Shown: positions 7,661-15,317 of the stretch, piece after piece | Layout of the letters: each line of letters begins with the position of its first letter | Position numbering within the stretch: the first letter of the stretch is position 1 | NCBI RefSeq assembly: GCF_020736365.1 | Contig: NZ_CP085988.1 | Location: 1,928,001-1,992,000 of the forward strand | Source of the DNA: Clostridium sp. M62/1 | Lineage (GTDB): Bacteria > Bacillota > Clostridia > Lachnospirales > Lachnospiraceae | Length of the DNA stretch: 64,000 nt | Direction of reading: 5' to 3' | Translations under genes and position numbers: made by a program | The notes under the pieces: generated by a model | Seen by the model: only the letters and a program-made list of their open reading frames with translations | Told to the model about the DNA's origin: nothing | Databases searched by the model: none

Positions 7661-9757
7661 ATGAACGTGTACGGGACAAAACAGATTCGCAATGTGGTTC
7701 TTCTTGGACATGGCGGGGCAGGAAAGACGACGGCAGCTGAGGCCATGGCGCTTGTGACAGGCGTGACAAAGAGAATGGGAAAGGTTCCGGACGGAACAAC
7801 CATCAGCGATTATGATAAAGAAGAGATAAAGCGTCAGTTTTCGATCTCCACAAGCCTGATTCCGATCGAGTACAGCGGAGAAAACGGTCCGATTAAGATC
7901 AACCTTCTTGACACTCCCGGATATTTCGACTTTGTGGGAGAAGTAGAGGAGGCCATGAGCGTGGCCGACGCCGCGATTATTGTGGTAAACTGCAAGGCAG
8001 GCATTGAGGTCGGCACGGAGAAGGCGTGGGAGCTGTGCGAGGAGTACAGGCTTCCGAGACTGATCTTTGTGACAAATATGGATGATGATCAGGCCAGCTT
8101 CCGAGAGCTTATCCTGAAGCTGGAAAAACGGTTCGGAAGAAAGATTGCACCGTTCCAGGTTCCGATCCGTGAGAATGAGAAATTTGTGGGCTTCGTAAAC
8201 GTAGTGAAGATGGGCGGCCGCCGCTTCACCAACCTGAGCGATTATGAGGAGTGCGAGATTCCGGAGTATACGAAGAAAAACCTGGGAATCGTAAGAGACG
8301 CCCTGATCGAGGCAGTTGCGGAAACCAGCGAGGAGTATATGGAACGCTACTTCTCCGGTGAGGAGTTTACCCAGGATGAGATTTCCACCGCCCTCAGGGA
8401 GCATGTCATCGAGGGTAACATTGTCCCGGTACTGATGGGCTCAGGCGTAAATGCTCAGGGCTTTTCCCATCTGCTGCAGGCTATAGACAAATACTTCCCG
8501 TCACCGGATAAATTTGAGTGCGTCGGCGTGGATGTCTCCAACGGCGAGCGCTTTACAGCAAAGTATAACGACGATGTTTCCCTGTCAGCCAAGGTGTTCA
8601 AGACAGTGGTGGATCCGTTCATCGGAAAGTATTCTCTGATGAAAATCTGTACAGGAACCTTAAAACCCGATTCCGTAATCTACAATGTCAATAAGGACGC
8701 GGAGGAGAAAGTTCAGAAGGTGTATGTGCTGAGAGGAAAGGATGCCATCGAGGTTCCCGAGCTGAAGGCCGGAGATATCGGGGCTGTGGCAAAGCTCACT
8801 GTAACCCAGACGGGAGATACCATGGCAGTCCGCACCGCCCCCATTGTATACCACAAACCGAAGATTTCCACACCGTATACCTACATGGCATATGCTGCCA
8901 AGACGAAAGGAGACGAGGACAAGATTTCCAGTGCCCTCTCCAAGTTAATGGAAGAGGATCTGACCCTTCGCACGGTTAATGATGTGGAGAACCGCCAGTC
9001 CCTCCTCTATGGAATCGGCGATCAGCAGCTGGAGGTGGTTGTGAGCAAGCTGTTAAACCGCTATAAGGTTGACGTGGTGCTCAGCAAACCGAAATTTGCC
9101 TTCCGCGAAACTCTGAGAAAGAAGGTGGAGGTTCAGGGCAAATATAAGAAGCAGTCAGGCGGTCACGGCCAGTACGGTGATGTAAAGATGGAATTTGAGC
9201 CGTCCGGCGATCTGGAAAAACCATATGTATTTGAGGAGAGAGTGTTCGGCGGCGCTGTTCCGAAGAATTACTTCCCGGCTGTCGAGAAGGGAATTCAGGA
9301 ATGCGTTCTCAAGGGACCTCTGGCCGGATATCCGGTTGTGGGCTTAAAGGCAACTCTGGTAGACGGCTCTTACCATCCCGTAGACTCTTCTGAGCTTGCC
9401 TTCAAGATGGCGGCTACTATGGCCTTTAAGAAGGGCTTTATGGATGCAAATCCAGTGCTTCTTGAGCCGATTGCCTCCCTTAAGGTGACAGTGCCGGATA
9501 AGTTTACCGGCGATGTAATGGGAGATCTGAACCGCAGAAGGGGACGCGTGCTGGGCATGAATTCGGATCACCACGGCAAACAGATTATCGAGGCAGATGT
9601 TCCGATGTCTGAGCTTTACGGATACAACACAGACCTGCGCTCCATGACAGGCGGCATCGGAGTTTACTCTTATGAGTTCAGCCGCTATGAGCAGGCTCCG
9701 GGAGATGTACAGAAGAGAGAGGTTGAGGCGAGAGCAGCAGAAGCTGAAAAAGATTGA
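7661..9757 (+). CDS. Elongation factor G-like GTPase (EF-G paralogue, variant G motifs)
   Basis: A 698-residue translational GTPase with the domain order of EF-G: GTP domain (1-~270), domain II (~300-390), then the C-terminal domains, including GGHGQYGDVKM of domain IV. It differs from housekeeping EF-G. G1 is GHGGAGKTT (16-24) rather than AHIDAGKTT. G3 is DTPGYFDF (84-91), with Tyr88 where the catalytic His normally sits. G4 is TNMD (138-141) rather than NKMD. These changes fit the EF-G-2 side branch found beside a normal fusA in many bacteria. Its role is uncertain: special translocation, ribosome recycling or a regulatory GTPase are all possible. A GGGAGGG ribosome binding site and a clear promoter suggest good expression. 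It is monocistronic, with a hairpin following. Confidence 0.88.
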   Translation: MNVYGTKQIRNVVLLGHGGAGKTTAAEAMALVTGVTKRMGKVPDGTTISDYDKEEIKRQFSISTSLIPIEYSGENGPIKINLLDTPGYFDFVGEVEEAMSVADAAIIVVNCKAGIEVGTEKAWELCEEYRLPRLIFVTNMDDDQASFRELILKLEKRFGRKIAPFQVPIRENEKFVGFVNVVKMGGRRFTNLSDYEECEIPEYTKKNLGIVRDALIEAVAETSEEYMERYFSGEEFTQDEISTALREHVIEGNIVPVLMGSGVNAQGFSHLLQAIDKYFPSPDKFECVGVDVSNGERFTAKYNDDVSLSAKVFKTVVDPFIGKYSLMKICTGTLKPDSVIYNVNKDAEEKVQKVYVLRGKDAIEVPELKAGDIGAVAKLTVTQTGDTMAVRTAPIVYHKPKISTPYTYMAYAAKTKGDEDKISSALSKLMEEDLTLRTVNDVENRQSLLYGIGDQQLEVVVSKLLNRYKVDVVLSKPKFAFRETLRKKVEVQGKYKKQSGGHGQYGDVKMEFEPSGDLEKPYVFEERVFGGAVPKNYFPAVEKGIQECVLKGPLAGYPVVGLKATLVDGSYHPVDSSELAFKMAATMAFKKGFMDANPVLLEPIASLKVTVPDKFTGDVMGDLNRRRGRVLGMNSDHHGKQIIEADVPMSELYGYNTDLRSMTGGIGVYSYEFSRYEQAPGDVQKREVEARAAEAEKD

Positions 9758-9805
9758 TCTTTTCTATAAAGTTATGGTAAAATTGAATACAATGAAATAG
9801 CTGTC

Positions 9806-9840
9806 AGGGACTGTGTTTTATATTTGGAAAGACAGTCCCT
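9806..9840 (+). terminator. Hairpin after the EF-G-like gene
   Basis: The inverted repeat AGGGACTGT ... ACAGTCCCT (9806-9814 and 9832-9840) is followed by a weak pyrimidine tract. It is probably a terminator between the EF-G-like gene and rpoN, with modest strength because the T run is poor. Confidence 0.6.
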
Positions 9841-9914
9841 CTTTGCGGCTGTTCGGACAGTGGAGATTTTTGGTGCCATTTACAGGAATCAGTGCAGAAG
9901 AAGGGAAGAAAAAC

Positions 9915-11282
9915 GTGAGGACAGAACTATTTATCAAGGCAGAGCAGACGCAGGCATTATCACAGAAAATGATCCTGTCAAATGAAATCCTTCAGATGGG
10001 AGTGCAGGAGTTATGCGAAAAGCTGGGGGAAATTTTTCTGGAAAATCCCGTCGTGGATCTGAGCCAGCCGTCTCCGGAGGATGAGCGGATGGCAAAGTAT
10101 CAGTGGCTGGAATCATTGAACGACAGGAACCGCGATACGTATATGCACGAGTCCAGAGATGACGAGGAGGGAAATGATGACTGGAAGTTCCGGCAGGAGG
10201 ACGGGGAATCCCTGCAGGACTACCTCTGGTCGCAGATCAGTCTGAAGGAGCTGTCTGGGAAAGATGAGGAGATCATCACCTATCTGATGGAGAGTCTGGA
10301 CGACAGGGGATACCTGGATGAACCGCTGGACTCAGTGGCAGAGCGGTTTCATGAGCCGAAGGAGCGGGTGGAGGAGATTCTCTCACAGCTTCAGACACTG
10401 GAACCGGCAGGGGTTTTCGCAAAAGATCTGAGCGAGTGTCTTCTCTTGCAGCTGAAAAGAAACCGGATGGACTCTCCGGCAGCTGAGGAGATTGTGAGAG
10501 AGCACCTGGAGCTTCTGGCTGCAAACAAGATTCCGGTGATTGCAAAGAAGGTGCATCTTTCCGTGGAGGAGACAGCGGAGATCTGCCAGGCAATCAGGAA
10601 TCTGAATCCGAGGCCCGGAAGCCACTTTGCGTCCCGGGAACAGCTTTCCTATCTGATTCCCGATGTGACAGTAGTGAAATTTGCCGATCGCTTCGAGATC
10701 CTGCTCAATGAGAGCACCTACCCGACTATAGAGATCAACGACTACTACAGGAAAATGGCAGTTCAGTCAGATTCCTCTCAGGTTCATGATTACCTGAGGG
10801 AAAAGCTCAGGCAGGCGGAGTGGATACGCACCTGTATGGAGCAGAGGGGCCGGACGATTATGAATGTGACGAAAACCATCCTGATGCTTCAGAGTGAGTT
10901 TTTTGAGAAAGGTCCCTCCCATCTGAAGCCGCTGAAACAGAGTGAGGTGGCTGAGATGATCGGAATCCACGAGTCTACGGTCAGCCGTGCTGTGCGCCAG
11001 AAGTATCTCCAGTGCTCCTGGGGCATCTATCCGATGAATTACTTCTTTTCCAGAGGAATTTCGGAGGAGAAGGGAAGAGGAGGAAGAGCCGTATCTGTCC
11101 AGGAGGTGAAAAATGCCCTGACTGAGATCATCCGGGAGGAAAATAAAAAGAAGCCTTTCAGCGACAGAATTCTGGCGGAAAAGCTGGAGGAGAGAGGGTT
11201 TACCATATCCAGGCGGACGGTAGCCAAGTACAGAGAGGAGCTTGGGATACCGGACGCCGGGGGAAGAAAGGTGTTTCTGTAG
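9915..11282 (+). CDS. rpoN: RNA polymerase sigma-54 factor
   Basis: RpoN directs RNA polymerase to -24/-12 promoters that need an enhancer-binding ATPase. The 455-residue protein shows the Gln/Leu-rich activator-interaction region at the N-terminus (QTQALSQKMILSNEILQM), an acidic linker, the core-binding domain, a helix-turn-helix near the middle of the last third, and the RpoN box near the end (RRTVAKYREELGIP). I place the start at GTG 9915, after an AGAAGGGAAG site. The longer in-frame start at 9813 adds 34 residues before the conserved N-terminus and lies in the preceding terminator region. No sigma-54 activator or -24/-12 promoter was recognised in this window. Confidence 0.93.
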   Translation: MRTELFIKAEQTQALSQKMILSNEILQMGVQELCEKLGEIFLENPVVDLSQPSPEDERMAKYQWLESLNDRNRDTYMHESRDDEEGNDDWKFRQEDGESLQDYLWSQISLKELSGKDEEIITYLMESLDDRGYLDEPLDSVAERFHEPKERVEEILSQLQTLEPAGVFAKDLSECLLLQLKRNRMDSPAAEEIVREHLELLAANKIPVIAKKVHLSVEETAEICQAIRNLNPRPGSHFASREQLSYLIPDVTVVKFADRFEILLNESTYPTIEINDYYRKMAVQSDSSQVHDYLREKLRQAEWIRTCMEQRGRTIMNVTKTILMLQSEFFEKGPSHLKPLKQSEVAEMIGIHESTVSRAVRQKYLQCSWGIYPMNYFFSRGISEEKGRGGRAVSVQEVKNALTEIIREENKKKPFSDRILAEKLEERGFTISRRTVAKYREELGIPDAGGRKVFL

Positions 11283-11302
11283 AAAACCCTGTCTCTATGA
11301 AA

Positions 11303-11350
11303 AAGAGGAACCTTTTGCGGCTTCTAAACCAAAGGTTCCTCTTCTTTTTG
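11303..11350 (+). terminator. Terminator after rpoN
   Basis: A perfect 13-bp stem (11303-11315 and 11331-11343) is followed by CTTTTTG. It lies 20 bases after the rpoN stop and separates it from the TPR gene. Confidence 0.85.
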
Positions 11351-11402
11351 TCAGGCTTTGGAAACAAGACTGGTAAGGGGTGAAACGGGGGGAGTCTGGC
11401 GG

Positions 11403-12278
11403 ATGGCTGACCAGGAAAATCAGATGGAGAGTACAGAGATGAAAAATCAGGATACATGCCGGCGGATTCCGGTGCAGGAGGTTATTGAGAAGCTGGATCG
11501 GATGCTGGAACAGGACGAGCCGGAACGGGCGATGGAGCATTTGAAATACTGGATGTCAGAGGCTGAGAAGGCAGGAGACTGGGGCGGACAGCTTACAGTA
11601 GCCAATGAGCTGATGGGACTTACAAGGAGTACCGGGGAGGAGAGGACAGGGCTTGAGGCGGCAGAGAGGGGAATCGAGCTGATTAAGACCCATAAAATGG
11701 AAGATACTGTGACTGCGGGGACGACCTGGATCAATGCGGCTACAACCTTTAAGGCTTTTGGAAAGTGTGCTGCCTCTCTGCCCCTCTACGAGGCGGCAAA
11801 GCGGGTGTATCAGAGGCATCTGAGGGAGGATGACTACCGGTTTGCAGGCCTCTGCAACAATATGGCTCTTGCTTATACACAGCTGAAAGAATTTGACCGG
11901 GCAGAGAGACTGTTTATGAGGGCCGGAGAGCTGGCCGGTCTGTTACAGCACTCGGAGATGGAGATTGCGGTCACCTGGGTGAATCTGGCGTGTCTGTACC
12001 GGGACTGGGAGGCAGCTGAGAGTGAAACGGGAAGCTGCAGCCAGGAGGAGATGGAGCTGTGGGAGAAGAAGAAAAGCCAGTGTCTGGAACGGGCGTGGGA
12101 GCAGTTTGAGAAAAGAAGCGTGAAATGGGACGGCTATTATGCATTTAATTGCAGGAAGTGCGCTGGGACGTTCGGGGAATTCGGGTATTTCAGAATCCAG
12201 AGGGAGCTTGAAAAGCGGGCAGAGCAGATTTACAGGGCAAACCGCAGGGCAGGACAGACAGAGGACAAGGACTGGTAA
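11403..12278 (+). CDS. TPR-repeat protein paired with a DUF4037 protein
   Basis: A 291-residue, mainly helical soluble protein. Repeated A/G-x-L/Y-x-x-A helix pairs (for example around ALAYTQLKEFDRAERLFMRAGELA) mark tetratricopeptide repeats, a scaffold for protein contacts. The C-terminal segment (YYAFNCRKCAGTFGEFGYF) is distinctive and rich in aromatic and Cys residues. I chose the ATG at 11403, preceded by GGGGGGAG; the longer start at 11358 is less well placed. The next gene, 130 bases on, is a DUF4037 nucleotidyltransferase-like protein, and the two probably act together, but the target is unknown. Confidence 0.75.
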   Translation: MADQENQMESTEMKNQDTCRRIPVQEVIEKLDRMLEQDEPERAMEHLKYWMSEAEKAGDWGGQLTVANELMGLTRSTGEERTGLEAAERGIELIKTHKMEDTVTAGTTWINAATTFKAFGKCAASLPLYEAAKRVYQRHLREDDYRFAGLCNNMALAYTQLKEFDRAERLFMRAGELAGLLQHSEMEIAVTWVNLACLYRDWEAAESETGSCSQEEMELWEKKKSQCLERAWEQFEKRSVKWDGYYAFNCRKCAGTFGEFGYFRIQRELEKRAEQIYRANRRAGQTEDKDW

Positions 12279-12410
12279 AGAGGAAGAATCAAGTGGCCGG
12301 CCGGACGCAGGAGACTATGCAGCCGGACGCAGGAGAACGGAGAGGCAGGCGAAAAAACGGACTGAAAGAACCGGTAAAGGGACTAAGGACAGAGGAGAGA
12401 GGGCTTAAGG

Positions 12411-13358
12411 ATGGAGAAAATGCGGGGACTGGAGCTGTCCAGGCGGTTTTACGAAGAATTCGGACGGGAGATGGTTAGAAAGGAATTCCCGGAATATGAA
12501 GAGAGAATAGCGGCCGGTCTGGTCGGGCAGGGATCGGAATGCTTCGGATATGACGATGAGGTGTCAAGGGATCACGACTTTGGACCTGGATTTTGTCTGT
12601 GGCTAACAGAGGAGGACGCTGAGAGGACGGGATTTAGGCTGATGAGGGCCTACAGACGTCTGCCGGAGGAATTTCTGGGAGTGAGAAGAATCCAAACGAG
12701 TCTGTTCGGGGACGGCCGGACAGGCGTTATGACCATTGGCCAGTTCTATGAGACATTTACAGGAGCGCCGGGAGCGCCTGGAGAGCTTTCCCACTGGATG
12801 ACTGTGCCGGAGTATTCCCTGGCCTGCGCGGTAAACGGGGAGGTATTCAGCGATCCGTTAGGAGCGTTTACGGAGGTGAGAAATCAGCTTTTAAAGGGGT
12901 ATCCGGAGGATGTCAGGCTGAAAAAGATTGCGGCGAGGGCTGCTCTGATGGCTCAGTCGGGGCAGTATAATTACAGCCGCTGCCTGAAGCACAGGGAGCC
13001 GGCGGCAGCGAGGCTGGCCCTCGATGAATTTGTCAGGCAGGCGGTTTCCATGGTGTTTCTTCTGAACAACAGCTACATGCCCTATTATAAATGGGCTTTC
13101 AGAAAGCTTCGGGAGCTGCCGATTCTTCCTGAGCTTGGGGAGGAGCTTTCGGCCCTGCTTTTGTCACAGACCGGGGAGGGGACAGAAGAAAAAAAGGTGC
13201 GAAATGGCATAGAGGCGGTGTGCGGGCAGATAATCGGCGAACTGAAACGCCAGGGGCTGACGGACGGAGACTGGGACTATCTGGAGCCCCACGCCCTCTG
13301 TGTGATGGAGCGGATACGGGACGGACAGCTCAGAAATATGCATGTGATGGAGGGATAG
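12411..13358 (+). CDS. DUF4037 nucleotidyltransferase-like protein
   Basis: A 315-residue protein matching the DUF4037 pattern. The motif GSECFGYDDE at 41-50 followed by DHDFGPGF at 54-61 resembles the GS...DxD metal and nucleotide site of the nucleotidyltransferase fold. The rest is helical. Reaction and substrate are unknown; transfer of a nucleotide or nucleotide-like sensing are both possible. It follows the TPR gene closely on the same strand, which suggests a two-gene unit. After it, 13359-13635 contains no convincing gene. Confidence 0.75.
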   Translation: MEKMRGLELSRRFYEEFGREMVRKEFPEYEERIAAGLVGQGSECFGYDDEVSRDHDFGPGFCLWLTEEDAERTGFRLMRAYRRLPEEFLGVRRIQTSLFGDGRTGVMTIGQFYETFTGAPGAPGELSHWMTVPEYSLACAVNGEVFSDPLGAFTEVRNQLLKGYPEDVRLKKIAARAALMAQSGQYNYSRCLKHREPAAARLALDEFVRQAVSMVFLLNNSYMPYYKWAFRKLRELPILPELGEELSALLLSQTGEGTEEKKVRNGIEAVCGQIIGELKRQGLTDGDWDYLEPHALCVMERIRDGQLRNMHVMEG

Positions 13359-13635
13359 ACGGGGCGACCTGTTTCGAGTGACCTTTAATGGGGAACTAGA
13401 CAGTGAAGAGAAAGTTGAAAATAGACAGGGGAGGTGAATGGATAAACGGAAGGAAATTTAAAATGGGGGCGTGGAAAAACAGGGATACATAGGAATGCAG
13501 GAAAGAAGGGAAGAGAAATGAAGTACAGTCCCATTTAGAGGCAGAAAGGCAGGAGCCGATCAGAGCGGCTCAGGCAGAAAAAAGAGACGTAAAACTGGAT
13601 TTGATCCTGCCGATGTGCAGAGAATGGGAGAAAAA

Positions 13636-14796
13636 ATGAATAATAATTCAAAGAGAGGGATCGGCTTGTTTCTTGCAGCGGCGTTTCTGGATTCTCTCTG
13701 TTTTTATGCGCCTGTAGCCAGCTTGTACCGGCTGGCCTTCGGAATGACGCTGTTTCAGATCACCGTGACAGAGAGCTGCTTTTTTGCTGTCAGTATGCTT
13801 CTGGAACTTCCCTGGGGGTTTTTGACAGAGAGGATTGGCTGCAAGACAACCCTTGTGATTGCGGGAGCCTTCCATCTGGCTGCCCAGCTTCTGTTTCTTG
13901 CAGCAGACAGCTTTTGGCTGTTTTTGCTTCAGAGGTGTGTTCTTGCAGCGGCAGCCAGTGGGTGTTCCGGTTGTGATGCAGCTTATCTTAGTAGTCTTTC
14001 CGGACACGGTGCAGAACACAGAGTTCTTGGATACTATCAGGCAGTTTCCTTTGCAGCAGTGAGTATTGCGGGGCTCTTTTTTCCCCTTGCAGTTCGTGTC
14101 GGCTACAGAGGGCTGGCCGCTCTTACGGCTGTTTCTGTGGGGACAGCGTTTTTTCTGCGGTGTCTGCTTCCGGATATTCAGGGTAGCGCTAAGAACTGCC
14201 GGACAGCGGGACAGCAGATTCGGGAAGTAGGAGAAATGCTTCTGGAAAACAAAGCCTTTCTGGTGTTTGTTGTGAGTGGAGCAGTGCTTTCTGAGACGGA
14301 GCATACCTTTACTGTATTTTTCAGTTCGCCGGCCTGGCAGGCTGCTGCTGTGCCAGAGATGTGGTATGGAGCACTCAATGTAATGATGAATCTGGCAGGG
14401 CTCGGAGGGAGCCTGGCCAGTGTCTGGCTTTCCGGAAGGCAGGGAGAAAAAAGAGGAAGGGCAGTTGCTGTTTTCTGGGCTCTTGCTGTTTTCTCGTCTG
14501 CCGGATTGTGGGCTGCAGGGGAGAGCTTCTGGTGTGTACTGCTGTTCCCGGTTTTTCGGTTTGCAGCCCAGGGGTATCTGCCCTGCGAGCAGTCGCTGAA
14601 ACTGTGCCATACAGGAAAAGCAGGAAAGGCAGCTTCCCTGTCAGCTTACAATCTGATTATATCCGCTGCAGGCATACTCCTGGGACCAGTGATAGGTGCC
14701 TGTACCAGACAGGGACTGTCAGGAGGCTTTTTTGCGGGAGGTCTGCTGCTTTTGACCGGCGCAGCGCTGGCAGCGGCGGTCTGGAGAAAAATATAG
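13636..14796 (+). CDS. MFS-type transporter
   Basis: A 386-residue, very hydrophobic protein with about 12 membrane segments. The loop motif GFLTERIGCK near residue 65 matches the major facilitator A-motif region (GxLxDRxGRR-like). The family exports or imports small molecules with protons; the substrate cannot be told. I prefer the ATG at 13636, which follows GGGAGAAAAA; the GTG at 13615 and ATG at 13624 are alternatives. The gene stands alone between the DUF4037 gene and the leuS T-box. Confidence 0.8.
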   Translation: MNNNSKRGIGLFLAAAFLDSLCFYAPVASLYRLAFGMTLFQITVTESCFFAVSMLLELPWGFLTERIGCKTTLVIAGAFHLAAQLLFLAADSFWLFLLQRCVLAAAASGCSGCDAAYLSSLSGHGAEHRVLGYYQAVSFAAVSIAGLFFPLAVRVGYRGLAALTAVSVGTAFFLRCLLPDIQGSAKNCRTAGQQIREVGEMLLENKAFLVFVVSGAVLSETEHTFTVFFSSPAWQAAAVPEMWYGALNVMMNLAGLGGSLASVWLSGRQGEKRGRAVAVFWALAVFSSAGLWAAGESFWCVLLFPVFRFAAQGYLPCEQSLKLCHTGKAGKAASLSAYNLIISAAGILLGPVIGACTRQGLSGGFFAGGLLLLTGAALAAAVWRKI

Positions 14797-14864
14797 ATGC
14801 AGGCTTTTGTGCTGCATCCCGGCTAGAGCCTTGACAGGACGGGGCAAGTGTGCTACATTTAGAA

Positions 14865-15300
14865 ACAGCAAAAATACCGTGAAGAGGAGTAGTAGGCTTC
14901 TGGAATCATCAGAGAGCTGCCGGAGGGTGCGAGGCAGTTGGCAAAGGGAGCTGAACTCGCCTTGGAGTAGCCTGTTGAAGGGGAGTTTGTCTGTTCCCTG
15001 TGTAGGCAGAGCCGGGAGCCGCCCGTTACGCGGTGAGGAGAAAATGCCGTTTCAGTTTGCCCCTTGACCGGATGGATCAGGACAGCAGACAGGCAGATTC
15101 CCCCGTAAGAGCATGCAGACAGCATGAAATAGAGTGGTACCGCGCGAGAGGATCAAGCCTTGCGTCTCTATGCAGAACCAGCAGAGAGAGGCAGGGCTTT
15201 TTGTATTTCACAGGAAATGGATGTTTGTATTTCCATGAAAGAAAAAGATGGCAGGAATGGCTGCCGAGGCTCTGACCGGTCAGGTTCTGCACATAAAACA
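14865..15300 (+). promoter_or_regulatory. Leucine T-box leader (specifier CTC)
   Basis: The region between the MFS gene and leuS (520 bases) is mostly a T-box leader. Stem I begins near 14869 with an AGTA motif (GGAGTAGTAGGC). The specifier context TGAA-CTC-GCCTTGGAG places CTC (Leu) at 14956-14958. The T-box AGAGTGGTACCGCGC is at 15131-15145 and the terminator hairpin follows. Uncharged tRNA-Leu should raise leuS expression. Confidence 0.9.
15155..15203 (+). terminator. T-box terminator of leuS
   Basis: AAGCCTTGCGTCTCT pairs imperfectly with AGAGAGAGGCAGGGCTT and ends in a T run at 15198-15202. It is the regulated terminator of the leucine T-box, about 115 bases before the leuS start. Confidence 0.85.
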
Positions 15301-15317
15301 AAAGGAGGAAAATTCAG

